This document shows, in pieces, positions 25,634 to 34,427 of a stretch of 48,766 nt of DNA. Origin of the DNA: Firmicutes bacterium UBA4845 (GTDB lineage Bacteria; Bacillota; Clostridia; Tissierellales; Sedimentibacteraceae). The DNA is taken from the NCBI GenBank assembly GCA_002399975.1, contig DHER01000094.1:1-48766 (forward strand). The letters are read 5' to 3'. The notes beneath the pieces were generated by a model. That model was not told the origin of the DNA. It saw only the letters and a list, made by a program, of their open reading frames with translations, and ran no database searches. A program made the translations under genes and the position numbers. Every line of letters begins with the position of its first letter. Within the stretch, counting starts at the first letter, position 1.

Positions 25634-26164
25634 TCATATAATTATTTTATTTATCATATCGGAATCAATGGTTATTATACTCCTGCCAATTGATTTTGCA
25701 AATATAATTAAACTATTTATATTTCCTGTATATTCCTGAAAATATATGATATATTTTGAATGGTGTATCATATACATATCCCGTTTTCTCATGCAGTCAT
25801 CAGTATAGCGGTATTGCAGCAAGATTTCTCTGTCGGCCTTTTCCATGATTGAATAATACTTGTTTCGCTGATCTTCCGTCCAATTTATGGAATGTGCTTC
25901 ATAAGGAAGAACTCCCTCCAATATTATTCCCGGATATTTTTCTTTTTTTTCAAGGACTATTTCCGCTCCGCACAGTTCAAAGCCTATATTCATTCCGCTC
26001 ATGAAATTTGTTACGGATAAATTTTCAATCAGAGAAACAACAGCTCTTTCTATTTTTAACTTTATATTATTAAAATATGAAGACTTCTTTTTAAATAAAA
26101 ACAAACTGTTTTGAGTGCAGTCTCCAATAAAGCAACAAGTCTTCAGCCTGTTAGAACCCCTCAA
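25634..26164 (-). CDS. SLOG/DUF1273-family protein (YpsA-like)
   Basis: The protein has 176 residues. The order FMSGMNIGFELCGAEIVLEK, YPGIILEGVLPYE, INWTEDQRNKYYSIMEKAD and RKRDMYMIHHSKYIIYF follows the DUF1273 branch of the SLOG (nucleotide-ligand sensor) fold. The usual TGHRP entry loop is replaced by CCFIGDC, so the ligand site may differ. The start is TTG at 26164, with AGAGGTG about six bases upstream. It is divergent from an XRE regulator gene, with a palindrome between them. The function of this pairing is not known to me. Confidence 0.75.
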   Translation of the reverse strand: MRGSNRLKTCCFIGDCTQNSLFLFKKKSSYFNNIKLKIERAVVSLIENLSVTNFMSGMNIGFELCGAEIVLEKKEKYPGIILEGVLPYEAHSINWTEDQRNKYYSIMEKADREILLQYRYTDDCMRKRDMYMIHHSKYIIYFQEYTGNINSLIIFAKSIGRSIITIDSDMINKIII

Positions 26165-26196
26165 GTCTTACACCTCTTTTCCTGATAGTAAATTTA

Positions 26197-26213
26197 ATAC
26201 GCTGTAAGCGTAT
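26197..26213. promoter_or_regulatory. Palindromic operator candidate between SLOG and XRE genes
   Basis: ATACGCT GTA AGCGTAT is a perfect 7-bp inverted repeat. It extends to 10-bp arms with one mismatch (TTAATACGCT/AGCGTATCAA). On the minus strand one arm forms TTGATA, a possible -35 box for the SLOG gene. The XRE protein encoded alongside is the natural candidate to bind it. Confidence 0.6.
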
Positions 26214-26278
26214 CAATGTAATTATAGCTTATTTTATATACTAATGGCAATAGATAATATATAAAAAGAGGTGATGTA

Positions 26279-26644
26279 ATGAAAGAAAATATTATGATGC
26301 AAATTGGCAAGCGTCTTCGCAGACAACGTGAGAAATTAAATATGAGCCGAGAATATTTTGCAGAAGAGGCAGGCATCTCACCTCAATTTTTGGCTGAAAT
26401 AGAAAATGGAAAAAAAGGAATGTCGGTATCAACCTTATATAAATTATGCATTAATTTTAATATTTCTGCCGACTACTTACTATTTGGTCATTTATCCTCA
26501 GAAACATTGCCTGGCAGCTCTAAAGAAAAAACACCCCTTTTGTCTGAACCTTATCGCTCATACACAGAAGATATTATAGAAATTGTAAATAATATAATTT
26601 TGGAGTCGCAAAGCAATTACAGCAAAAATAAGAACAAAGAATAA
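26279..26644 (+). CDS. XRE-family transcriptional regulator
   Basis: The protein has 121 residues. Residues 7-65 are a Cro/CI-type helix-turn-helix (IGKRLRRQREKLNMSREYFA through FLAEIENGKKGMS, then LYKLCINFNISADYLLFG). The tail (about 85-121) is polar and ends in a Lys/Asn-rich stretch with no recognised ligand domain. GAGGTG lies five bases before the ATG. It probably represses the divergent SLOG gene and itself through the palindrome at 26197-26213, which is inference from position. Confidence 0.9.
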   Translation: MKENIMMQIGKRLRRQREKLNMSREYFAEEAGISPQFLAEIENGKKGMSVSTLYKLCINFNISADYLLFGHLSSETLPGSSKEKTPLLSEPYRSYTEDIIEIVNNIILESQSNYSKNKNKE

Positions 26645-26651
26645 AATCACA

Positions 26652-26693
26652 TAAAAAAATCCCGCATCACAATAAGTTTGCAGGATTTTTTAT
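26652..26693. terminator. Bidirectional terminator between XRE gene and clpC
   Basis: AAAAAATCC-GC and GC-GGATTTTTT arms flank a loop of about 14 bases. The convergent genes end on either side (26644 and 26698), and the A/T runs serve both strands. Confidence 0.75.
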
Positions 26694-26697
26694 ACTA

Positions 26698-29142
26698 CTA
26701 CCTGTTTGAAAAAATCAGGTCCTTTTGATCGGCAGTTATTTTAACAGTATCAGATTTCTTGATTGAACCTTTCAGCAGTTCTTCAGATAATCTATCTTCT
26801 ACCTTTCTCCTTATTTCTCTTTGAAGCGGTCTCGCACCGTAGACAGGGTTAAATCCTTCTTTGGCCAGTAAGTCTTTGGCTTTGTCATCCATTTCTATTT
26901 TTATTTCCATTTTCTCAAGGCGTTTTTGTAAATTTTTAACCATCAATGAAACTATTTGCCTTGTCTGTTCTTTATTAAGCGAGTGGAATACAATTATTTC
27001 ATCAATACGGTTCAAGAACTCCGGCCTGAATGTTTTCTTAAGTTCATCCAGAACATTTTCTTTCATCTTCTCATATTGACTTTTTTCTTCGTCTGTAGAG
27101 TCTGATGTAAATCCCAAAGTCCTTTGCTTTTTTATTGTACTTGCCCCTACATTTGAAGTCATGATTATAACCGTATTTTTGAAGTTAACAGTCCTGCCTT
27201 TTGCATCAGTAAGCCTGCCGTCATCAAGAATCTGAAGCAATATGTTGAAAACATCCGGATGTGCTTTTTCTATTTCGTCAAATAATATTACCGAATATGG
27301 TTTCCTTCTGACTTTTTCGGTTAATTGTCCGCCTTCATCATATCCCACATATCCGGGAGGTGAACCAACAAGCTTTGATACAGAGTATTTTTCCATATAT
27401 TCTGACATATCGACTCTTATCATTGCATTTTCGTCACCGAACATTGCTTCCGCCAATGCTTTGGACAACTCAGTCTTTCCTACACCTGTAGGACCTAAGA
27501 AAATAAATGAACCAATAGGTTTTTGAGGATCTTTGAGCCCTACTCTTGATCTTCTTATTGCTTTTGACAAGGCTTCTACCGCCTGTTCCTGTCCTACTAC
27601 TCTCTTATGAAGGATATCCTCCATATGGAGAAGCCTTTCAGATTCATCCCCCTGCAATTTTCTTACAGGAATTCCTGTCCACTGTGAAACGACATCGGCG
27701 ATTTCCTCATATCCGATTTTTGTATCTTTGGAATTTTTAGCGGCCCACAGCTTTTTTTGCTTGTCAAGATCTTCTTCAAGCGCCTTTTCTTTATCTCTAA
27801 AGGAGGCTGCCTTTTCAAAATCCTGATTATTTATTGCAGCTTTCTTTTCAGTTTTTATTTCGTTTATTTTTTCTTCAATTTCCTTTAATCCTTTAGGTGT
27901 AGTAGATGATTTCAGCCTGGTTCTCGATGCTGCTTCATCAATCAGGTCAATTGCTTTATCCGGCAGGAATCTGTCTGATATATACCTTTGGGATAATCTT
28001 GCAGCTGCATCAATTGCTTCATCAGTTATTGCCACCTTATGGAATGCTTCATACTTATCTCTTAAGCCCTTAAGAATCCTTATAGTATCTTCCACAGTAG
28101 GTTCATCCACCATTACAGGCTGGAACCTTCTTTCAAGGGCAGCATCTTTTTCAATGTGTTTTTTGTATTCATCCAAAGTTGTGGCACCTACTATCTGAAG
28201 CTCTCCTCTTGCCAATGTAGGCTTCAAAATGTTGGATGCATCTATGGCTCCTTCCGCCGCTCCTGCACCTATTATAGTATGAAGTTCATCTATAAACAAT
28301 ATTATATTTCCGTCAGTTTTAATTTCATCTATGGCATTCTTAAGCCTTTCCTCAAATTCTCCCCTGTACTTGGCACCTGCAACCATGCCTGCCATATCAA
28401 GGGTAATAACTCTTTTATCCTTCAATGTCTCCGGAACATTTCCTTTAATTATTTCCTGAGCTAATCCTTCTGCAACTGCCGTCTTGCCTACTCCGGGTTC
28501 CCCTATGAGACACGGGTTATTTTTTGTTCTCCTTGACAGTATTTGTATTACTCTTTCTATAACATCTTCCCTGCCTATTACAGGGTCTAATTTTCCTTCA
28601 CGAGCCCTCTGATTTAAATCAGTACCGTATTTGTCTATTGTTTTAGTATTTCCACCATTAGTCTTTGCACTTGCTCCGCCAAAGTTCTGGGAAGTTCCTC
28701 CTGTCCCTCCCTCAGTTTCTTTTCTTATTGCTTCAATAACTTCATTTCTTAGCTCCTGCAGGCTCACAGCAGATTTCAGTATTTGAACCCCTATGCCTTC
28801 GCCTTCATCTATCAGGCCAAGGAGTATATGTTCAGTTCCTACATACGGCAGTCCCATCTGGACAGAATAATGACGTGCAAGCTCGATTATATACTTACTT
28901 CTTGGGCTTATTTCTATAAACTGGGGCATAATCTCTCCTACACCGGTTGTCTTTTTTATTATTTCTCTTATTCCATTCACGTCTAACTTGTTTCTTAGTA
29001 TCTTTCCTGCAATACCATCCTGTTCAAGCATTAAGCCTATCAGAATATGTTCTGTTCCAAGCACGTTCTGCCTAAAATTTTTAACTTCTTCCTGTGCCAA
29101 TTCTATGGCATTTCTTGCAGAATTGCTAAATCCGCTTATCAT
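26698..29142 (-). CDS. clpC: ATP-dependent Clp protease ATPase ClpC
   Basis: The Hsp100 unfoldase feeds substrates, including phosphoarginine-tagged proteins from McsB, to ClpP. It has 814 residues, with a double Clp N domain (1-145), AAA-1 with Walker A GEPGVGKT (214-221) and Walker B ILFIDE (281-286), and a short middle domain carrying a UVR-like motif (about 437-452). AAA-2 has Walker A GPTGVGKT (550-557). AAAGGGAG precedes the start. A 151-base gap separates it from mcsB, with no second CtsR operator that I can find, so it probably depends on the ctsR promoter. Confidence 0.97.
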   Translation of the reverse strand: MISGFSNSARNAIELAQEEVKNFRQNVLGTEHILIGLMLEQDGIAGKILRNKLDVNGIREIIKKTTGVGEIMPQFIEISPRSKYIIELARHYSVQMGLPYVGTEHILLGLIDEGEGIGVQILKSAVSLQELRNEVIEAIRKETEGGTGGTSQNFGGASAKTNGGNTKTIDKYGTDLNQRAREGKLDPVIGREDVIERVIQILSRRTKNNPCLIGEPGVGKTAVAEGLAQEIIKGNVPETLKDKRVITLDMAGMVAGAKYRGEFEERLKNAIDEIKTDGNIILFIDELHTIIGAGAAEGAIDASNILKPTLARGELQIVGATTLDEYKKHIEKDAALERRFQPVMVDEPTVEDTIRILKGLRDKYEAFHKVAITDEAIDAAARLSQRYISDRFLPDKAIDLIDEAASRTRLKSSTTPKGLKEIEEKINEIKTEKKAAINNQDFEKAASFRDKEKALEEDLDKQKKLWAAKNSKDTKIGYEEIADVVSQWTGIPVRKLQGDESERLLHMEDILHKRVVGQEQAVEALSKAIRRSRVGLKDPQKPIGSFIFLGPTGVGKTELSKALAEAMFGDENAMIRVDMSEYMEKYSVSKLVGSPPGYVGYDEGGQLTEKVRRKPYSVILFDEIEKAHPDVFNILLQILDDGRLTDAKGRTVNFKNTVIIMTSNVGASTIKKQRTLGFTSDSTDEEKSQYEKMKENVLDELKKTFRPEFLNRIDEIIVFHSLNKEQTRQIVSLMVKNLQKRLEKMEIKIEMDDKAKDLLAKEGFNPVYGARPLQREIRRKVEDRLSEELLKGSIKKSDTVKITADQKDLIFSNR

Positions 29143-29293
29143 ATTTTCATCTCCCTTTGATCTTTTTACTTATTTTCTATATTTCATCATTTTAAATATT
29201 TTCCATGAAATGTTATAAACTGCTAATATTTATCAATTATCTTATGTTTTATTCATTTATAATAAAATGCTAAGTTACAGACACGACATGTAT

Positions 29294-30286
29294 TTATTTC
29301 AAAAATTCACTTCTTATAATCTCTGCTCTTTCATTATCCATTTCATTTGGCAGCAGCTCTTTTCCCATTAAGGAAGATAAATTGCTAGGCTGTATCTTAG
29401 TCATTAAATTATACAAATCTATATTATCTGCCGCTTTTATCATTTCCATATCCTTTCCAAGTTTAACCAGAGAAATCAACCTCATTGCTTCCTCTGTCGT
29501 CATCCTTCTTGCATTTGTAAGAAGACCGTAAGCCCTGTAAAATTCATCTTCCAGTTCGTCGTAATTCTTCTTTTTAAGAAACTCCCTTGTTTTTTCTTCC
29601 TTCTCAACAATTTGATCCGTTACTTGCGTTATTTTTTCAATTAACGTTTCTTCGGATGCACCTAATGTACCTTGATTTGAAATTTGATATAAATGTCCCA
29701 GTGACTTAGTACCTTCGCCGTATACCCCCCTTACTGCCACACCTATCTGTGAAACACCGTATAATAATTTCTCAACCTGATTTGTTATTGACAATGCAGG
29801 CAAATGAATCATCACAGAAGCTCTCATACCGGTTCCTATATTTGTAGGACAAGATGTAACATACCCTAACTCGTGATCAAATGCATAATCAACAGTTTCC
29901 TCTATTACATCATCTATTTTATCGCTTAAATTCCAGCATTCTTTTAATGACATTCCCTTATCAATAGTTTGGATTCTTACATGATCCTCTTCATTAAGCA
30001 TTATGGAAACTTTTTTGTCAGGACTTAGTAAAAATGCTGCCGTATGATTTTTCTCAGCCAATGCAGGACTTATAAGGTGATTTTCTATTAAGGCGCTTTT
30101 TTGTAAATTTGATAATTCATGCATATATATCAGCTTATAATTTAAATTAACCCTGTTAATTGCACTATTTACTTCCTTAATTATATTTTGTGCTTCTTCC
30201 TGGTTCATCTTTATTGGAAACTTATAATTCTTTAAGTTTCTTGCAAGCCTTATACGACTCGTTATAACTATATCCTTATTTTCCAT
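29294..30286 (-). CDS. mcsB: Protein arginine kinase McsB
   Basis: The 330-residue enzyme has the phosphagen-kinase catalytic fold without the N-terminal domain. The nucleotide-binding arginines lie in ITSRIRLARNLKNY, GTGMRASVMIHLP and VRGVYGEGTKSLG, and the conserved Cys in TSCPTNIGTG. McsB phosphorylates arginines on CtsR and damaged proteins, marking them for ClpCP. AAGGTGG lies before the start, 12 bases after mcsA. Confidence 0.97.
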   Translation of the reverse strand: MENKDIVITSRIRLARNLKNYKFPIKMNQEEAQNIIKEVNSAINRVNLNYKLIYMHELSNLQKSALIENHLISPALAEKNHTAAFLLSPDKKVSIMLNEEDHVRIQTIDKGMSLKECWNLSDKIDDVIEETVDYAFDHELGYVTSCPTNIGTGMRASVMIHLPALSITNQVEKLLYGVSQIGVAVRGVYGEGTKSLGHLYQISNQGTLGASEETLIEKITQVTDQIVEKEEKTREFLKKKNYDELEDEFYRAYGLLTNARRMTTEEAMRLISLVKLGKDMEMIKAADNIDLYNLMTKIQPSNLSSLMGKELLPNEMDNERAEIIRSEFLK

Positions 30287-30298
30287 ATAGACACCACC

Positions 30299-30787
30299 TT
30301 ATTTATTTTCTTCCATTTCCTTTATTTTATCTCTGAGCTGAGCTGCCTTTTCGTATTCTTCTTTTTCAACTGCCTGCTTAAGCTGAAGTTTTAACTTCTC
30401 AATATCCTTCTGTACTCTGTAGCTTCCTCCGGCTCTTTTAGGTATTTTACCTGCATGAGTATCATATCCCTGAATATTCCTGACAACAGGCATCAATCTC
30501 TGTTTAAATGTATCAATACAGTCGCTGCATCCGAATTTACCCGTATTTCTGAACTCATCATAAGTCATACCACACTTGGAGCATCCTTTGCTCGGCAGAT
30601 AAGTGGCTGTGTTAAATGCATTATTCAGCATAGACGAAAATAAATTTTCCATAGAAAAACTTGAATTTAAAAAGGACTGGTTCTTTCTTGCACATTCTTC
30701 ACACAAATGCCTTTCTGTTTTATTGCCGTTTATAATGCTTGTTACATGAACCCTGGCTTCATTTTTTCCACATTCATCACATAACAT
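30299..30787 (-). CDS. mcsA: McsA, activator of McsB
   Basis: The protein has 162 residues. Four CxxC pairs are seen: CDEC, CEEC, CSKC and CSDC, the zinc sites of McsA. The C-terminal UVR motif (KEEYEKAAQLRDKIKEMEE) is where it resembles ClpC's middle domain. It activates the McsB kinase. AGGAGGG precedes the start. Confidence 0.95.
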   Translation of the reverse strand: MLCDECGKNEARVHVTSIINGNKTERHLCEECARKNQSFLNSSFSMENLFSSMLNNAFNTATYLPSKGCSKCGMTYDEFRNTGKFGCSDCIDTFKQRLMPVVRNIQGYDTHAGKIPKRAGGSYRVQKDIEKLKLQLKQAVEKEEYEKAAQLRDKIKEMEENK

Positions 30788-30813
30788 AAAAATACCCTCC
30801 TATCTTATTATCA

Positions 30814-31284
30814 TTAATTATCTTCAATTGCGGCTAAAATCATTTCCTTCAATAAATCTGCCCTTAATTTATTTCTGTATTCATAGCCAACATTACTGAG
30901 AGCCCTGTCACTTAATACTCTTTTCATAATCATTAATTCTCTTGGTGATATTACCTCTCTGTCCGCCAATGTACACAATAACCCATGAGATTTATTGTAG
31001 GTTATGCTGTCACCTATACTTTCATTTAATATTTTATTCAACTCACCATCCTCTGATGAACGCACCTTAAAAATTCTGATATATCCCCCTCCTCCCCTTC
31101 TGCTTTCTACAATATAGCCTCTATCATTGCCAAAACGAGTGGAAAGCACATAATTAATCTGGGAGGGAGCACAATCAAACTGCTGCGCAAGGATATTTCT
31201 TTGAATTTCAACAGTACTTTGGTCATTTTCCTCAAGCAGCTCTTTTATAAACCCTTCTATTATATCACTTAAATTATTGGACAT
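30814..31284 (-). CDS. ctsR: Transcriptional repressor CtsR
   Basis: The 156-residue repressor controls class III heat-shock genes. The winged helix-turn-helix covers about 1-75, with the basic, glycine-rich beta wing RRGGGGYIRI that inserts into the minor groove and senses heat. The C-terminal dimer domain follows. It is the first gene of ctsR-mcsA-mcsB-clpC and should repress its own operon through the heptads at 31301-31329. Confidence 0.97.
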   Translation of the reverse strand: MSNNLSDIIEGFIKELLEENDQSTVEIQRNILAQQFDCAPSQINYVLSTRFGNDRGYIVESRRGGGGYIRIFKVRSSEDGELNKILNESIGDSITYNKSHGLLCTLADREVISPRELMIMKRVLSDRALSNVGYEYRNKLRADLLKEMILAAIEDN

Positions 31285-31300
31285 TATCTCACATCCTTTG

Positions 31301-31365
31301 TTTGACTTTAACTTTGACTTTCTTTGACCTTAATATTATTATATCATTAGTTTTAAGGATTTCAA
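31301..31365 (-). promoter_or_regulatory. ctsR promoter with CtsR operator
   Basis: On the minus strand TTGAAA (31365-31360), 16 bases and TATAAT (31343-31338) form the promoter. Immediately downstream lies GGTCAAA GAA AGTCAAA (31329-31313), an exact CtsR heptad repeat. A third heptad AGTCAAA follows at 31307-31301. The operator covers the transcription start. Confidence 0.92.
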
Positions 31366-31567
31366 TATTTATTTTTTAAAAAATTCAACTAATTATTCAC
31401 AAAAAAATAAAATTACATTTATTTTTCCGCGTTTTTCGCCGTTTTTCTTTGATTATCTCTTTTAATACCCATTAAATAGGAAATATAAAAAAATAATTAC
31501 TCTTAAGAGCTTTCATCATAAACGAAAAAACTACTGCAAAAACTGTTTTTAATAACATATTTACATT
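31366..31567. other. AT-rich intergenic stretch, no gene seen
   Basis: About 200 bases between the ctsR promoter and the terminator of the sigV operon. I see no open frame with a ribosome site, no RNA motif and no clear promoter. Confidence 0.5.
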
Positions 31568-31602
31568 AAAAAACACTTCTTAAATTTAGAAGTGTTTTTT
31601 TA
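31568..31602 (-). terminator. Rho-independent terminator of sigV-rsiV
   Basis: AAAAACACTTCT and AGAAGTGTTTTTT pair perfectly around a 7-base loop, 14 bases after the rsiV stop. The arms would also stop plus-strand transcription. Confidence 0.9.
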
Positions 31603-31615
31603 GACTTAATACATT

Positions 31616-32512
31616 CTACTTTATATATTCATTTCCTACCAGTTTATCCTGCAATATTTCCGTTGGTATCTCAAATTCGACCACTCCCATGTATCCCGGA
31701 GCTACTTCGTACTTATCAAACGAAATAACAAGCTTGTTTCCTGCAGTTATATAAAAATCCTGATCCGGTGAAATTTTCTCAAAAGGCTCAACAGTACCGT
31801 CCTGGTCATCAAGCCAGTATATTTTATTCTCATCAGCTTCCAGCTGCTCCGACATTTGCTGCTTAATATTTTCACTTATTACTTCAATGTAGCTATCATC
31901 CTTGAAAAGACTTTTTAGAGTAATAAGAATTTCATTTTTCTTGTCTATAGTATCATACTTAAAGGTTGTAGATGAAGATGCCACAGTGTTAACAACATAT
32001 CTTCCTATGGACAGAAGCTGATCAGTATCGGTTTTAACCACATAACCGCTGTCGACTCCCATATGACCACCACTGCCGTTTTTCTTTAAGGATTCTATGT
32101 CCTTAACAAATTGATCGTAAAGATCCTTATTTTCATTATAATATTTATCATTAAGGCTGTTCTGAAGTTCCTTGTTTTCAAGCCCGTCTATTGCAGGGGT
32201 TTCTATATTTGCATCAAAGCCGTCTTCATTTATCCTGTAATTTCTTAAATTCAGGACTCTTATTATCTTACCTACCACCGGAATATCTTCCATTGTTTTT
32301 GCAAAAACATCACTGCTGTTTATTCCTATAGTCAAAGTAGATACCGAAATTATCAGCACTGCTGCAGCCACTTTTACATATTTAACATATCTTTTCTTTT
32401 TCATGATTCTCTTACCTTCCTTCAGGGATTTTTTTACAACGAAGTCCAATTCTTCAGGAACAGGTATATTCATATATTCATTCTTAATCCGTTCTAGATC
32501 ATTATAATTCAT
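31616..32512 (-). CDS. rsiV: RsiV-like anti-sigma factor
   Basis: The protein has 298 residues. The cytoplasmic N-terminal part is about 40 residues, then comes one membrane segment (VKVAAAVLIISVSTLTIGI). An extracellular region with a DUF4179/DUF3298-like layout follows. In B. subtilis, RsiV holds SigV and is cleaved when its outer DUF3298 domain binds lysozyme. The same role is inferred here. The start at 32512 follows GAGGAGG and overlaps the sigma-factor gene by 11 bases. The earlier ATG six codons upstream is not used. Confidence 0.82.
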   Translation of the reverse strand: MNYNDLERIKNEYMNIPVPEELDFVVKKSLKEGKRIMKKKRYVKYVKVAAAVLIISVSTLTIGINSSDVFAKTMEDIPVVGKIIRVLNLRNYRINEDGFDANIETPAIDGLENKELQNSLNDKYYNENKDLYDQFVKDIESLKKNGSGGHMGVDSGYVVKTDTDQLLSIGRYVVNTVASSSTTFKYDTIDKKNEILITLKSLFKDDSYIEVISENIKQQMSEQLEADENKIYWLDDQDGTVEPFEKISPDQDFYITAGNKLVISFDKYEVAPGYMGVVEFEIPTEILQDKLVGNEYIK

Positions 32513-33011
32513 TGATATCCTCCTCATCACCTAATTTTATCCTCAGGATTTTCAAGGATTTGTACAACCTCGTCTTAACGGTATTCTCATTTAAATTAAG
32601 TATTTTGGCAATCTCCTGTATCTTCAAATCTTCAAAAAACCTCAATATTATAATAGTTTTGTAATTTTCAGGCAAGTCACCCAAAACCTTTTGCAAATCC
32701 ATATCTGAATAATCATCAGTACGTCCTTCTACATTGACAGAAAAAAATTCTTCTTCCGCCGGAAATACTCTTTTTTTCTTCCTGAGGAAATCTAAAGCAG
32801 TATTTACTAATATCCTATAAAACCAGGTATTAAAATAATCCGGAGTCTTTAAAGTTTCTATTGAGGACATTGCCTTCAGAACGGCCTCCTGCACGATATC
32901 CAAAGCATCATCGGCATTTTTTGTATAACTGTATCCAATCCTGTAAAATTTCTCTTCGTTTTTTTTAATATATTCTTCAAATTCATTTTGTGTTTTTTTA
33001 CTAATGCGCAC
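32502..33011 (-). CDS. sigV: ECF sigma factor, SigV type
   Basis: The protein has 169 residues. Region 2 (FYRIGYSYTKNADDALDIVQEAVLKAM) binds the -10 element and region 4 (LPENYKTIIILRFFEDLKIQEIAKILNLNENTVKTRLYKSLK) the -35. I prefer a GTG start at 33011, with AAAGGTG six bases upstream. The ATG at 33047 would lie only a few bases from the predicted transcript start and adds unconserved residues. Length and partner match SigV of the cell-envelope (lysozyme) response. Confidence 0.88.
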   Translation of the reverse strand: MRISKKTQNEFEEYIKKNEEKFYRIGYSYTKNADDALDIVQEAVLKAMSSIETLKTPDYFNTWFYRILVNTALDFLRKKKRVFPAEEEFFSVNVEGRTDDYSDMDLQKVLGDLPENYKTIIILRFFEDLKIQEIAKILNLNENTVKTRLYKSLKILRIKLGDEEDINEL

Positions 33012-33058
33012 TTGTTTCACCTTTCCTAACACTGATGTACATCTCATGTTACACCATA

Positions 33059-33088
33059 TAGACGTTTATGACCATCTGAAAGGTTTTA
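33059..33088 (-). promoter_or_regulatory. ECF-type (autoregulatory) promoter of sigV-rsiV
   Basis: On the minus strand AAAACCTTT and CGTCTA are spaced as in Bacillus ECF promoters (-35 AAC region, -10 CGTC). The site lies about 45 bases before the GTG start and suggests SigV transcribes its own operon. Confidence 0.65.
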
Positions 33089-33210
33089 AAAATCCAAAAA
33101 TTATTTTTCATTCAAATTTAATTCGGATGATTCCTTTTTTATTTCACACATAGATAAATTCTTCATAATATACAATATAATGCTGCTACAAATATTTCGG
33201 AGGTTTCATT

Positions 33211-33933
33211 ATGATATCAAACAACAACAATGAGTGCTTTACAATAGGAAGAATCGCACCTGATTTTACAGCAATTACCACTCAAGGGACCATAACCCTG
33301 TCACAATACATAGGCAAATGGATAATACTTTTCTCTCACCCTGGAGACTTTACTCCTGTCTGTACATCTGAATTCATTGCACTTGCAGAGCTTGCACCCG
33401 AATTTGAAGAAAGAAATGTCCAGCTTTTAGGTATAAGTATAGACAGTAACCCCTCTCACTTGGAGTGGCTGTACAATATTTATCAATTTTCGGGAGTGAC
33501 AATACCGTTTCCACTTATTTCCGACAGAGACGCTCAAATTTCAAACCTGTACGGAATGGTCAATCCTGACAGAATTTATGAACAAAGTGTAAGAGATGTT
33601 TTTATAATAGATCCACTGCGAAAAATACGTGCAATATTAACTTACCCGGCAACAGTAGGAAGAAACATATATGAATTGTTAAGAATAATTGATGCTTTGC
33701 AGGTATCTGACCAATATTCCGTTTCAACCCCTGCAAACTGGGTACCCGGACAGCCGGTCATAGCACCAATACCATATACCTACGAAGGTCTCCTTGAAAG
33801 AGTGAACGACCCCGAGAGCCTTAACATACAATGTTCTCAATGGTATATGTGCTTCAAGGACTACAGCGAATTGACACAAGATAATACTGAAAGCCAGATA
33901 CCACTAGACGGTGAAACAAATATTTTAGAATAA
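33211..33933 (+). CDS. Peroxiredoxin, Prx6-like
   Basis: The 240-residue thioredoxin-fold peroxidase has its peroxidatic Cys51 in the motif DFTPVCTSE. The C-terminal arm holds Cys208 and Cys214 (NIQCSQWYMC), so it may resolve by a C-terminal disulfide as archaeal Prx6-type enzymes do. It lowers hydrogen peroxide and organic peroxides. CGGAGG precedes the start. A TATAAT at 33176-33181 may be the -10 box, with a poor -35. It stands alone, divergent from sigV. Confidence 0.93.
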   Translation: MISNNNNECFTIGRIAPDFTAITTQGTITLSQYIGKWIILFSHPGDFTPVCTSEFIALAELAPEFEERNVQLLGISIDSNPSHLEWLYNIYQFSGVTIPFPLISDRDAQISNLYGMVNPDRIYEQSVRDVFIIDPLRKIRAILTYPATVGRNIYELLRIIDALQVSDQYSVSTPANWVPGQPVIAPIPYTYEGLLERVNDPESLNIQCSQWYMCFKDYSELTQDNTESQIPLDGETNILE

Positions 33934-33979
33934 TTACTCCTGCATCAAAAAATCCACAATTGGCTTAAATATCTTAGTT

Positions 33980-34045
33980 AAACGAAAGCCCGTTTCTACG
34001 TCCTCCGGCTTGAGGGCGCATTCATAATAAAAACGCCCCTGCGAT
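33980..34045. other. Two small GC-rich hairpins after the peroxiredoxin gene
   Basis: AAGCC...GGCTT and GGGCG...CGCCC arms lie in succession in otherwise AT-rich DNA. Neither is followed by a T-run. This may be a weak terminator, a small-RNA end or a relic; nothing more can be said. Confidence 0.3.
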
Positions 34046-34132
34046 TGATTAATTGACTCTAATCTATTATAATAAAAGTATAGAAATTGACAATAATCAA
34101 TTTATTATCAAAATGTTGATTAATAAACGTTT

Positions 34133-34336
34133 GTGAATTTGTATGTTGAGGTAAAAAGCATACAGGACATAACCGTCAGAGAATTATCAGATTTAGTTGA
34201 TATCAATCGCGCAACCTTTTATCTGCATTATAAAAATGTGTTTGACATGGTGGAACAAATTGAAAATGAAATGATTGAAAATTTTCACATAGGTTTTTTA
34301 GATTCTCTGACAAAGAGTAGCTTTTTATATGTTTAA
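34133..34336 (+). pseudogene. TetR-family regulator remnant
   Basis: A frame of 67 codons from a GTG keeps the TetR recognition helix pattern (ITVRELSDLVDINRATFYLHYKNVFDMVEQIE). It lacks the first helix and the whole ligand-binding domain and has no clear ribosome site. It is best read as the residue of a lost regulator gene. Confidence 0.7.
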
Positions 34337-34366
34337 AAAACACCTCTCGGTATAATATCGAGAGGT
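34335..34366 (-). terminator. Rho-independent terminator of the EF-G-like gene
   Basis: On the minus strand ACCTCTCG and CGAGAGGT form an 8-bp perfect stem, followed by GTTTTTT. It lies about 60 bases past the stop of the gene at 34428-36482. Confidence 0.9.
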
Positions 34367-34427
34367 TAAATTCAGTCAAACTTTATTTTAATTTGCCAAA
34401 CTTTTTTAAATCTACAAGCAGCCTATA

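Noticed and set aside
26194..26376. Minus-strand frame of 60 codons opposite the XRE gene
   Set aside because: It has no ribosome site and overlaps the better supported XRE gene and the palindrome.
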